Positions 13,001 to 23,513 of a DNA stretch of 64,000 nucleotides are shown here, in pieces. The notes under the pieces are model-generated. The model made no database searches. It saw only the letters and a program-made list of their open reading frames with translations, and was not told the DNA's origin. Source of the stretch: Magicicada septendecula. Its lineage: Eukaryota > Arthropoda > Insecta > Hemiptera > Cicadidae. Every line of letters starts with the position of its first letter. Positions within the stretch are counted from its first letter, which is position 1. Where the stretch lies: the NCBI GenBank assembly GCA_034769895.1, contig JAWRYS010001473.1, positions 1 to 64,000 on the forward strand, in the 5' to 3' direction. A program made the position numbers and the translations under genes.

Positions 13001-13559
13001 TATACTTTTATTTTTAAATATTTATTTTGGGGATATAGGGATTTGGGTGTCTTTTATAAGAGCATGACATCTTCTTCAGGATGCTGCCTTCTTCTTCTGT
13101 CATCAGTCTTCTTTTCTCCTGCCTTCTGGGACTGGTATCTTCTCCATCTTCTTCTTGATGCCATCAGGTTTCTTGGGATCTTCTCCATCTTCTTCTTTAT
13201 TTCAGAAATGCACCACCTGTATTGGTTGATCTTGGCTTATTTTAGGGTTTCTATTCTATTTATTCTCCCTCGTTGTGGGTTTGGTCATATTGTGTACTGC
13301 TTGGTTATTTACTTTCTTACCTTCCTGGGTTATACCTTGAAAACCTTTGGTTATAAGACTGGTCTTGGATGACTCATCACTAGTAACTCCTTTTATTTGA
13401 ACTTGTATTTTCTTTATAATAATGATTTCTTTCCACAGTTGCTATGAATTAATCTATTTATATTAAACTTAATGCTTTCTTCCAAATTTAAATATTATAA
13501 CTTCATTATTCTAATGATCAATTGCCATTCAATATTATGCTTATATCTGTCATGCTACA
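10048..13559. mobile_element. 3.5 kb TG...CA insertion in PLE, non-coding
   Basis: Begins TGTAATAATATATT and ends ATCTGTCATGCTACA, flanked by the direct repeat ACAT (10044-10047 and 13560-13563). Disregarding it and one repeat copy makes the PLE frame continue without a break, so the boundaries are well supported. The TG...CA ends and 4-bp duplication suggest an LTR-type insertion. I found no terminal repeats, primer site or coding region inside, so it could be a large solo LTR, a non-autonomous element or a composite. The interior is AT-rich; about 13060-13200 has a purine-biased stretch (minus strand) with repeated GAAGAAGATGGAGAAGAT. Confidence 0.65.
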
Positions 13560-13709
13560 ACATACATCAACAAACAAACAGAAAAAATTGCCCACAAATT
13601 CAAAAAAGCAGGATACAGAATCGCTTACAAAACTACTAACAAAACAGAACACACACTATCAAAACGCATGCCCAAAGCACAAAACAAATTCGATCTACCC
13701 GGTGTATAT
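13560..13709 (+). pseudogene. Penelope-like element: linker before GIY-YIG (segment 2 of 3)
   Basis: In the frame starting at 13564 the sequence encodes YINKQTEKIAHKFKKAGYR and KAQNKFDLPGVY. This is the PLE connector between reverse transcriptase and endonuclease. It is in frame with segment 1 across the 10048-13559 insertion and with segment 3 across the 13710-19987 element. Confidence 0.85.
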
Positions 13710-15022
13710 TGTGATATTTTGTTTTATTGATACTAATAACTAAATATAATGTGATTTCGAATTTGTCAAAATTGTACTATCTACTTTGTCGGGCGCCATC
13801 TTGCCAACTGCAAGAAAATAATTTATGAGGGTTCTTTTCAGCGAACTAGGAGAACAGAATGTGGTTGCTGAAATAATAACAATCATTTATGTTCATCAAT
13901 AATTAAACGTTATTATTACTTTATTATTATTCATATTTCATGTTAATAAAATCATACAGACAAAATTTGAATTAATAATTGACAAAACGTGAATAATAGT
14001 TGTTGATTACCTTGAATCTCTTTTAATTTACTTACTCGCATTACAATAACAGATTCTTGAAATACATTTTTTAGAATCATAATGGGAACGCAAACCAGTC
14101 TTCTTATTACTATAAACTATAGTAAAACTATATTCTCACACACACACAAACACACAACGCTACTTTAGAGATCTCATTTTAAATATTTTATACTTTATGA
14201 TTATGAAATCAAAATTAATTTCCCCATTCCGCCAGTAATTTTGAAAAACCCTTATTAAAATCTCATTGATACATGGCTACTTAGCTGAATTTGAAGCCGA
14301 TTATTATTCCTGAAACCGTCACATGGTTTTACGTGCGCACTTTACTTCACTCCATGATTATCGAACTGTTATTATATATATAAACTGTTAATTACACTTT
14401 TAATACGAAATTTTGATTTTAGTTCATGTTTTAAAATATAGTATTCACATTTTATGGTTTTGCGGGCCCGCACTTACTGCCGAAACTTTTTATAGATACC
14501 ACTCGCGAGTGGTGATGAGATGATACTGGGCTGAGAAATAGGCGCTATTTTGTGAAGCAACTGTTGTTCTTCAATTCTGATTGGTGTACATTTTGTATTC
14601 GTTCGCCAGTGGACTGTTTTTTGGCTTGTTGACAAAACTGGTGACACACATCGTTATATAATTTGCTGACGCAACACATCGCCTGATGTCTGGTTGTGTA
14701 ACGTGTTTACTGTTACACAACGTTTTTCGTGTTCGTCATTGTCCTTGAACTGAGTTTGGTACAGTTGCCGGTTATTAAACTGTTTATATGAATATTATTA
14801 AACAAGTCTGTATTCATAAGGTTAACAGCAGTGCAGCCACGTTGCGATCGTTTCAAAATAACAAATTTACCCAAGTCTATAATTTCTGTCCCTATCACTC
14901 AACAAGGGATAAAGTTATTATTATTTATTTATAAAAAAAAATACAAATTATGTTATTTATTATCAATAAAATATAAACTTCTTTACATTGTCTCAGGTAG
15001 GCCCCAAAAATGCCCCGCTACA
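13710..15022 (-). repeat. 3' LTR of young element (1313 bp)
   Basis: Starts TGTGATATTTTG and ends GCCCCGCTACA on the + strand; on the coding (minus) strand it begins TGTAGCGGGGC. Near-identical to the copy at 18675-19987 and of equal length. It contains the palindrome CCACTCGCGAGTGG near 14500. Confidence 0.95.
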
Positions 15023-15030
15023 ATACCCCC
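15023..15030 (-). other. Polypurine tract of young LTR element
   Basis: The minus strand reads TTGAGGGGGTAT immediately before the 3' LTR start TGTAGCGG. This is the expected location of the plus-strand primer. Confidence 0.6.
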
Positions 15031-15072
15031 TCAATGAGATATTTTATGTCGAAGCATAAAAAATCTCATTGA
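15031..15072. repeat. Hairpin next to the polypurine tract
   Basis: An inverted repeat: the 18-nt left arm at 15031-15048 (starting TCAATGAGAT) and the 18-nt right arm at 15055-15072 pair at 17 of 18 positions around the loop TCGAAG. It sits just inside the 3' LTR. A structural role in the RNA (3' processing or primer-tract exposure) is possible but unproven. Confidence 0.75.
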
Positions 15073-15156
15073 CACACTCATACTTGCTAGAGGGATCAGC
15101 CAGGATATGTCGCCACAACCCCCTGTACGGTTTACAAACAAGAATAATCAACTCAC

Positions 15157-15303
15157 CCTTGGTCCGGTGACTGTGACCGCATCTGCATGACAATACTGGA
15201 CTTCTCTCTCGAGATCCCAACACCGTAGAGTCAGACAGATACTCAACGCCCCTGCTCTGACGCGTAGGCCAGCTCAGGTCCGCCGCCACAGCATCACCAA
15301 ACA
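15157..15303 (-). other. GC-rich, spliceable exon-like segment inside LTR element
   Basis: On the minus strand a strong acceptor (pyrimidine-rich, ending TTGTTTCAG) precedes 147 nt that end at a strong donor (CAAGG then GTGAGTTG). Read in phase 1 the segment is open throughout and symmetric (phase 1 to phase 1). It encodes FGDAVAADLSWPTRQSRG, then YLSDSTVLGSRERSPVLS and CRCGHSHRTK. Its base composition is clearly GC-rich, while the surrounding interior is strongly AT-rich. I do not recognise the protein. It could be a captured host exon or a spliced accessory segment native to the element. The same frame stays open to 15044. Confidence 0.5.
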
Positions 15304-17337
15304 CTGAAACAACAAATCACAATATTAAATAGTGGCCTTATACAACACCATATCCCCAACTGATCTGTTCCCCCCTAGCGGTGCTGGTTTGCGCTAAGAA
15401 GCACTGGTTTTGTTTTTACTCACTTATTACTAACATGTATATATCAGAATACCTAACATAACTTAACATAAGAAAACACAGTACATTAATAATTCATTTT
15501 AAAATAAACAACTTACAATTAAAATGTTACACACTTTACATCATTAAATTGACATATAAAATCAAAAAATTACTTTTAAACTTGATTTACTCTTATTAAT
15601 TCGTTTTTCAAAATTACAAAAATTATTTTTTTTTTTTTTTTTTTTTTTTTTTCAAGTCTGGCCATCATTATTCCATTTCATTACTTTGGGTGATTCTACG
15701 TTATTCATTATTTCATTATAATTTACTTCATCCATTTGGCATTTATTCATAATCTTACCCCTTTTATTACTCTAACGTTCCCTTACAAAATCTTTAACTA
15801 GTATGACACCCCACTATCAAAATTTTACTAACCCTTCTCTACCTCTAACTACTTACTACTTTAACTCCAATCTCCACCTTCTACTCTTATATAAAAAAAA
15901 TACTCTCTAACCCTTTGTACATAGGATACGTGTTTCCTTCCCAAAACTCATTCCCTTATGTTGGTCCCTGGACTCACCCTAGGTAACCCTTTCCGGCGCC
16001 AATCGGTCCCTATCCCGTCCCAACCCTTGTTGCGGACTCCCCAAATACACTACCACTACTACAAAATTACCATCCCCAAAAAATCTCAATCTCATAACCT
16101 CACTACAATTACAACAAATTAACATCAACAAATAAACAATATATCGCTCCAAACTCTACATAAAATCTCCATTTCTACTGTGTCTCCACTTATTTCTCAA
16201 AATTCTATAACATACATTAACTCAAAACAACATTGCATTATTTTCATTTCCACTATTACTTTAACTTTTACTTCGATTTGGACAAATCTATGTCCCACAA
16301 AATTCAACTTGAACTGATTCAAACATTTTATTCAACTAATTACTATCACCCATTTCGATCTTTTACAACCCATTGAAAATTTTACCTATCACAACTATTT
16401 TTCATTTTATTTTTAAATCTATAAACACATTGAAAACATATTATTATATTTTTATAATACTTATTCCTAACATACTAAATGCAATCAACACAATAAGACA
16501 TAATAACACAATATAAGAAGTATTTAGTGCATCCAATTTTTAAATTCAAACAAAATTATTGAGTAGCAAATCATCATTATTAATTAAAATATATCAAATT
16601 TTTAATACGTTATCCCCTTGGATAACCTCCCAGCCACACACACTATTATAATACATTACATAACATAATACACAAATAGCAATAAACCTGGATTATTAGC
16701 ATACATCAAACCAACAATTCTCTTTTAAATAATTTATAACAATTTATAAACATTATTATTTAAAATTTTTCATTAACTGTTTTTATTTATCATCATTATG
16801 AATTTATCCTGTGTTGCAATCAGATTTTCCAACTTGCTTAAAGTTTATTATTAACATATATTTTTAATCATTATGTTCCACAAAATTCCACAAAATAAAC
16901 CATTTAACATTTATTTATTTATTAATTATTATTAAATCAGAATCTCACCAAACAATTTACATTCACTATAAGATTCAAACACATAACATTCAATCACAAT
17001 ATCTAAACATCTCAACTTATTTAATTCAATTGATTATTAAAATAACATATCTCAATTATTATCAACATTCTACAAATCATTAACTATTGTCTTCATAATT
17101 ATTTTGTTATTTAATTAGAGTGCAAAAATATTAATAATATTCTTATTATTAACACATTTTCTAAAACATATACACATTACTTTTCTAACATTTCACAATA
17201 CACACAAATGAATTCAATATTATTTACAAAATATGCGTCAAAACTGTTCAAGCGTATCTCACTTCAGATGTCCAAATCAGCAAGGTCATTACCAATAATT
17301 CACAATATTTAAAAATGTCCCAACACTGATCTTTATT
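15304..17337. other. AT-rich non-coding interior of young LTR element
   Basis: No ORF or known retroelement domain. It holds a homopolymer T run of about 26 nt near 15627-15652. This is the position where pol would lie in an autonomous relative, so the element appears to have lost or never had it. Confidence 0.6.
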
Positions 17338-18420
17338 TCACCCACCATCGTCATATATATATCTAGTGTATTTGTAACATTCATCATTTTTATCAACACA
17401 CAAATTATGATAATCATTACTATCATAATAATCTATCAACTCTATTTCATCCATTGTACCACTATAAATCTTGTCACCATATGTTAGGATTGTCCCGTCT
17501 GTATCATGGTTATTTGTTAATGTCAGGTGAATTTTCTCATCTTTGTATTCCTCAACTACTACGTCAGGTAAGTCATTATAGTCAGGTAAGATATTATCAA
17601 AATTATTTTCTGTCTCTCTTTCAACAGGTACGTATTTCACATGATTCATCATCACCCCTTCTAGTAATTTTCTCAATTCATCATACTTTCTTTCTAACTT
17701 ATATATTTCTATTTCATTCTCAACATATAACTCTCTTTCCTCATAGCACCACATCACACTCTCACAATTATTTCGGACAGAGGGTACAACATTATACAAC
17801 ATTACTTCATTTAACAATAAGGGTCTCTTGCCCTGAAAAAACAACATTAAATCATCATCATCATTATAAACAATAAGGGGAAAATTTGCCCTCTGTCCCC
17901 ATTCAATTACTACATTATTCTTCCACTCTCTTTCTATTTCATAAACACTCATGAACATTTCATTATCGCATTCTAAAACTTCATCAGTACTATTTGTTAT
18001 TATCACCCCCACTATACTCTCAAAATTGTCTACTATTTCGTCATTTTTACATTTTGTCTTACTTAAAACATTGTCACCTAATTTCTCGAACTTCTGTTCT
18101 AACTTATTTAAACTGTTTCTTATTATTTCGTTAGTGCTTTCTAACTGTTTATTCATTTCTTGTATTTCATGTTTCAACTCATTATTCTGATGTTTTAACT
18201 CCTCAAGACTATTCTTTTGAATATCGAACTTTTCATTGATTTCGTTTTTCTGTTCATTAAACAGCAATTTCATCATCTTGATTAAATCATTATCTTCAGC
18301 CGTTTTGTTCATGACTGGTGTTGAGTGAACACCTTCATGCATGATTTGAGATTCAGTTATGCTTATCTGGCTTTCATCTACACTGTCAGTGACGCTGACA
18401 GTTTCCTGATTGTCTGCCAT
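17338..18420 (-). CDS. LTR-element ORF, Gag-like unknown family (GVHSTP...YDDGG)
   Basis: An intact 360-residue acidic protein encoded just downstream of the primer site, where gag normally sits. It begins MADNQETVSVTDSVDE, has GVHSTP at about residue 30, then a long coiled coil (about residues 45-120: repeated E, K, N, L with ELKHQNNELKHEIQEMNK). The C-terminal part is acidic and tyrosine-rich, ending YIYDDGG. There is no zinc knuckle, protease or polymerase motif. A second copy of the family is encoded at 61992-63288 with the same GVHSTP, coiled coil and YDDGG end. Position and coiled coil suggest a structural (Gag) role; this is inference. The start was chosen as the first Met after the leader, with a stop upstream. 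Confidence 0.7.
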   Translation of the reverse strand: MADNQETVSVTDSVDESQISITESQIMHEGVHSTPVMNKTAEDNDLIKMMKLLFNEQKNEINEKFDIQKNSLEELKHQNNELKHEIQEMNKQLESTNEIIRNSLNKLEQKFEKLGDNVLSKTKCKNDEIVDNFESIVGVIITNSTDEVLECDNEMFMSVYEIEREWKNNVVIEWGQRANFPLIVYNDDDDLMLFFQGKRPLLLNEVMLYNVVPSVRNNCESVMWCYEERELYVENEIEIYKLERKYDELRKLLEGVMMNHVKYVPVERETENNFDNILPDYNDLPDVVVEEYKDEKIHLTLTNNHDTDGTILTYGDKIYSGTMDEIELIDYYDSNDYHNLCVDKNDECYKYTRYIYDDGG

Positions 18421-18654
18421 TTTTCTTAAAAAAAAAATTTTTTATATATATATTTCTTAGCAAAATATTATTTTGTCATACATAATTATTATTGAGAAAA
18501 GAAAAAAAATGTTCTGCTCACTCATACTACAAAACATGACATAACCTTATTCTATACGTCTATTTTACGTATGCAAAAAAAAATTTATTTTACCTTAAAC
18601 AACCATTCTGCTTTCCCAGTGGGCCTATATTTATATAATATTATTATATAAATC

Positions 18655-18672
18655 GTCCCTGTTCGGGCGCCA
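18655..18672 (-). other. Primer-binding site, tRNA-Lys type
   Basis: The minus strand reads TGGCGCCCGAACAGGGAC, two bases from the end of the 5' LTR. It is complementary to the 3' end of the tRNA-Lys3 class also used by lentiviruses and described for Osvaldo-type insect elements. It fixes the element's orientation as minus. Confidence 0.9.
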
Positions 18673-18674
18673 AA

Positions 18675-19987
18675 TGTGATATTTTGTTTTATTGATACTA
18701 ATAACTAAATATAATGTGATTTCGAATTTGTCAAAATTGTACTATCTACTTTGTCGGGCGCCATCTTGCCAACTGCAAGAAAATAATTTATGAGGGTTCT
18801 TTTCAGCGAACTAGGAGAACAGAATGTGGTTGCTGAAATAATAACAATCATTTATGTTCATCAATAATTAAACGTTATTATTACTTTATTATTATTCATA
18901 TTTCATGTTAATAAAATCATACAGACAAAATTTGAATTAATAATTGACAAAACGTGAATAATAGTTGTTGATTACCTTGAATCTCTTTTAATTTACTTAC
19001 TCGCATTACAATAACAGATTCTTGAAATACATTTTTTAGAATCATAATGGGAACGCAAACCAGTCTTCTTATTACTATAAACTATAGTAAAACTATATTC
19101 TCACACACACACAAACACACAACGCTACTTTAGAGATCTCATTTTAAATATTTTATACTTTATGGTTATGAAATCAAAATTAATTTCCCCATTCCGCCAG
19201 TAATTTTGAAAAACCCTTATTAAAATCTCATTGATACATGGCTACTTAGCTGAATTTGAAGCCGATTATTATTCCTGAAACCGTCACATGGTTTTACGTG
19301 CGCACTTTACTTCACTCCATGATTATCGAACTGTTATTATATATATAAACTGTTAATTACACTTTTAATACGAAATTTTGATTTTAGTTCATGTTTTAAA
19401 ATATAGTATTCACATTTTATGGTTTTGCGGGCCCGCACTTACTGCCGAAACTTTTTATAGATACCACTCGCGAGTGGTGATGAGATGATACTGGGCTGAG
19501 AAATAGGCGCTATTTTGTGAAGCAACTGTTGTTCTTCAATTCTGATTGGTGTACATTTTGTATTCGTTCGCCAGTGGACTGTTTTTTGGCTTGTTGACAA
19601 AACTGGTGACACACATCGTTATATAATTTGCTGACGCAACACATCGCCTGATGTCTGGTTGTGTAACGTGTTTACTGTTACACAACGTTTTTCGTGTTCG
19701 TCATTGTCCTTGAACTGAGTTTGGTACAGTTGCCGGTTATTAAACTGTTTATATGAATATTATTAAACAAGTCTGTATTCATAAGGTTAACAGCAGTGCA
19801 GCCACGTTGCGATCGTTTCAAAATAACAAATTTACCCAAGTCTATAATTTCTGTCCCTATCACTCAACAAGGGATAAAGTTATTATTATTTATTTATAAA
19901 AAAAAATACAAATTATGTTATTTATTATCAATAAAATATAAACTTCTTTACATTGTCTCAGGTAGGCCCCAAAAATGCCCCGCTACA
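18675..19987 (-). repeat. 5' LTR of young element (1313 bp)
   Basis: Same sequence as the repeat at 13710-15022, and the promoter-bearing copy for minus-strand transcription. It ends exactly where the PLE frame resumes after the ATAT duplication. Confidence 0.95.
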
Positions 19988-20470
19988 ATATAAACTAAAT
20001 TGTTCAAATTGCAGTAAATTCTACATAGGCCAGACAGGACGTAGCTTCAAACAGAGATACATTGAACACACAAAAGCACTCCACACCACTACAGAATCTA
20101 CCTTCGCAAACCACCTCATTGAAGCAAACCACACATATAAAAACATCGACAATAACATGAACATACTACACGTACACACAAAAGGCCGAAAACTAGACAC
20201 TCTAGAACAATTAGAAATATACAAACACACAAAAACAAATAAAAACGACATCCTAAACGAACAGACACAATTCAAATCGCACGCATTATTCGAACACATC
20301 TCACCACACACACACAGCTTCAATCTTTCGAAACACTTTCTCGTCGCCAACAACAAGACGAGCCTTCTATAGGTGAAAGCCGGTTTAGGCTGTAAGGTAA
20401 AACTTTACGTTTTTACTTATAAAAAACTTTGTGTTCTGAGTCGTCAATATTATAGTGATATTTAGCCAAA
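19988..20470 (+). pseudogene. Penelope-like element: GIY-YIG endonuclease and 3' terminus (segment 3 of 3)
   Basis: In the frame from 19992 it encodes KLNCSNCSKFYIGQTGRS, the GIY-YIG nuclease signature with the Cys pair upstream, then FKQRYIEHTKALH and a C-terminal tail ending KTSLL at 20372. PLE endonucleases make the nick used for target-primed reverse transcription. After the stop come a degenerate hammerhead-like core (GACGAGCCTTCTATAGGTGAAAGCC, cut here by one stem change from the better copy at 43393) and a tail whose last 50 nt (20415-20464) match the arms of the foldback at 43305-43502. The stop codon lies within the ribozyme-like stem. Confidence 0.85.
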
Positions 20471-20689
20471 TATAATACTGGTTTTTGTTGTGTTTATTTC
20501 CATAAGATTCCTAACTGCTTATTTTTGTAGCATCTGTAATGTTAAGTCATTGTGTTTTCTAATGTTATAGGGAGTCAGGTTTAACATTATAAGATGTTGT
20601 TCTGGTTGCTTACTTACAGTATTTTATTCTCCGAAACTAAGATTTTCTGTTCAGCCCACCTATTGTTATATACGTATACTCTGTAAAAG

Positions 20690-21110
20690 GTCTGACAGTA
20701 AAGTTTGGAAAATCGCTAGAGGATGTGTGGAAGACAGCGCTGTATGGAAATGCCAAATTGCTTTATCAATGTCATAATACAAAAATGGTTCAATGAAAGA
20801 ATTGTATGAAAAAGATTAAAGTTGGGGGTAGCATCTTATGAATATTGTGTCATGACATTGCACCATTTACTCAAACTGCATTGTGTTTGTGAGAGTTTTT
20901 TTAGTAGAATATATCACTGTGTTGGTCATAACGTAACATCATATCTGGTCTGCATGATTTTTTTTATTTTCCCAAAGATAAAGTAAACATTGGAAGGGAT
21001 ACATCTTGAAACAGCAGTATGATAATGGATCTAAAAGTGCACAATGAAGTTTCCTAGTTGCCTTGAAGGGTGACTAGCCGTGGGCATTTGTGTATAGCAG
21101 ATAAGATTAT
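20690..21110 (+). pseudogene. Mariner-type transposase remnant
   Basis: In changing frames the + strand shows HDIAPFTQTALC (compare the HDNAPAH motif of mariner), then an EFL...NITVL-like stretch and FFLFSQR...KG near 20960, the order seen in the catalytic part of mariner transposases. Several stops are present. No terminal repeats were located. A weak call resting on motif order only. Confidence 0.4.
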
Positions 21111-22688
21111 TTTGAAGGGCATCATAGTAGATCAGATAAAGAGTTTGTTTTGTGAAAAACATTTTATTTGCAGCAGATCATGAACTTTGTTGACAGAACT
21201 CATAAGTAATTGATCTTATGATTTCTTGTCTTCATATATACAAAAGATTCAATATTTTCTGCTGTCACCTGTCTTCTTAATACATGTTCATTTTCTATCA
21301 TATCTGCTCAGAATAGTTCTTAATTAATGTGTACTAGAAACTAAGATTAATGAAAATAAAAATAAACTAACATTTAATGCAAAAGGTTACAAAACACAAA
21401 ATTAATATTGTTTTTAAGTGTTTAAAATAGCATTTTGTTGTTTATGTTGTTTATTACCTCATTTTGTCAAGTATTTGATCATTATCAAATGTCTGTTTTG
21501 TCAGCTGAGAATTTGTATATAACTTAGACTTAGACATTTATAGACCTGTGAACATGTAGAAGTGACAAGAAGCTTTGCAGATTTAAATTTAAAAATTGCA
21601 ATTTATTAATTTAATAGTTTAGGTTATGAATAAGTAATTAATCTTGCATAACATATTATCCGTGATAATGTGCCATCGTTCAAAGATTTATACAATTATT
21701 ATTAAATTATTTCCTCACGCAACTAAATTTGATCGTGTGTGTATGTAACACAAACATAACGTATATAATGTGGGCATTCAAACATACTGTTGTTCACTTT
21801 ATCAATTATTTCAGATGGGTTTTTCGTTGTCAAAGACACACACACACACAAAGAGAGAGTGTCCCATGAGGAATGGGACATACTTCAGGAATGCATCCTA
21901 CAGGCTAAAATAAAGAAGAAATTTCATATAAAAAGGTCCACACTTCATTTCATATAAACACTTTGTTTTATGGCTTGCAAAAAATTTTACCCTGACTTCT
22001 GTTCCAAGGCTAAAATTAAGCCCAACTGAAATTCTTGAAACTTAAAAAATTAAAGAGTAAATTTAATTGTTTCATATGACTTTTGCCCTGAAAAATTGAA
22101 AAAAGAGGAAGGTTTCAGAACTGTATCTTGAGTAGTTTTGTCGAGAAGTTTAATAAATCTCAAAAAATATAAGTCTTGGAAAACACACTTTTTCAGGTTT
22201 GATATAAATTTACTTGTTTAAATTACCAATAAATAAATGTGAATTTGTAATACAGTTTATAAAGAATTTAATTTTGAGAAATTTGATGTAAGTAAAGTCA
22301 ATAAAAAAGAAGTTAAATTCATAAAAATTTTAACTTAATTTTATTGAAGAAAAAACAACAAAAATTAAAAAATTTCTTCTGGTAATGTGCTGAAAACCAT
22401 TTATTTATTTGTTAATAATAATTTATTAATAACAACAATAAACAGTTAATAAAAAACATTAAGTTTAGTCAATATTGATAAAATAATTAAAAACAATAAA
22501 TTTAAACAACATTAACCGTCTTATTTTAATAAAGTTTATAAAAATGCAGTTGGTAGTACTGGTTTGTACAGACTCAAAATTGAATTCAAATCAGGAAACA
22601 GTAGTTTAACAATTAATTTATAATATAGCACCTTAATTATATACCGTAACTAACCTGTAATCTGTGATTTGTAGTGTTTTTTTTAATA
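21110..22688. other. AT-rich sequence, nothing recognised
   Basis: Contains a short CA repeat (about 21838-21851). No ORF, splice pair or element boundary is supported before the Helitron 3' end at 22689. Confidence 0.35.
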
Positions 22689-22719
22689 CTAGTGGTCGCC
22701 CAGTGGTCGAAATTCGACC
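22689..22719 (-). other. Helitron 3' terminal hairpin and CTAG end
   Basis: The hairpin arms 22705-22710 and 22714-22719 surround a 3-nt loop; the terminal CTAG is at 22689-22692 and is followed on the minus strand by T. The stem-loop acts as the rolling-circle termination signal in this class. Confidence 0.85.
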
Positions 22720-23513
22720 GTAATTCATTAAATTTTTAAGTTTGAACGTTATTGAGGTTCTTTTGTCAAAGAGTATACCTCTATAATCATTGCATATAAT
22801 TTTTTTGAATTTTGTTCTATTACGTCAGCTGCGAACGTGTACAAATACGTCATTAGCGTGTGTTGTTTGCCTTAATTCCCTGCAATACCTATGAAATTTA
22901 AAATTTAATGTTAGTAAAAGTTGACAAAAAACACAATTACAGCTTGAATTCGTATTTATTTTTTGATATAATTCATTGTCAGTTTTAATTTTTTCATGTT
23001 ATTATTGAATCAAATAAACGCTAATAAAAATGAGACTTGACATTCATAGAAGTATAAGATACAATGTTTTCAATTCCAGTGGATTACATTTTATTTTTGG
23101 TAAGGTACAAAATTCGAAAACAGTTTGAAGATTATCTGCTACAAAGCTTATATAATTTTTTAATTTTTTTTTCTATGCATTAATTTTCGAGTTATTTGAA
23201 AAATATGAAAGATAGGAAAAATTAGGTTTAGCTTGGCTAAGCCATATTTAAAAAGCAATAACGCGTTTTTTTTTGACATTTCCTTGGGTTTTTTTTATTG
23301 CCATACTGACCAGGTTTCGCCAAGGCTACACAGTTATTTTGCCTACCTTTTTCGAATTATATAAAATTTAAATAAAAAATTAATAAAAAATAAAAAATGA
23401 AATAAAAAATACGTGCCTCGTATTTTTTCATATACTTTTCATTAAATCAAAAAAACCGGGCGGTTAAAAAAATAAATGTTGTCCATTGAACTTAAAATAG
23501 TTTGATAGTGAAT

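Larger units (their letters stand above)
13710..19987 (-). mobile_element. Complete young LTR retrotransposon, 6278 bp, without pol
   Basis: Two 1313-bp direct repeats (13710-15022 and 18675-19987) bound a 3652-bp interior, flanked by a 4-bp duplication ATAT (13706-13709 and 19988-19991). On the minus strand the order is 5' LTR, primer site, one ORF, a long AT-rich spacer, a GC-rich exon-like patch, a polypurine tract and the 3' LTR. I noticed only one difference between the LTRs (A or G in TTTATGRTTATGAAATC), so insertion was very recent. No reverse transcriptase, protease or integrase motif is present, so it must depend on another element. The primer site and the LTR length of about 1.2-1.3 kb resemble the Osvaldo group of Ty3 elements. 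Confidence 0.9.

Noticed and set aside
12983..13372. 129-codon + strand ORF rich in Phe, Leu and Ser
   Set aside because: Low-complexity CT-rich sequence in a non-coding insertion; no motif, and the opposite strand is a K/E-rich simple repeat.
14713..14898. Small ORF in the LTR, repeated at 19678-19863
   Set aside because: It is duplicated only because it lies in the two LTR copies; no sign of coding constraint.
17454..17876. 140-codon + strand ORF opposite the Gag-like ORF
   Set aside because: Mirror frame of the minus-strand ORF; composition (H, S, Y, T) is the complement of acidic codons.
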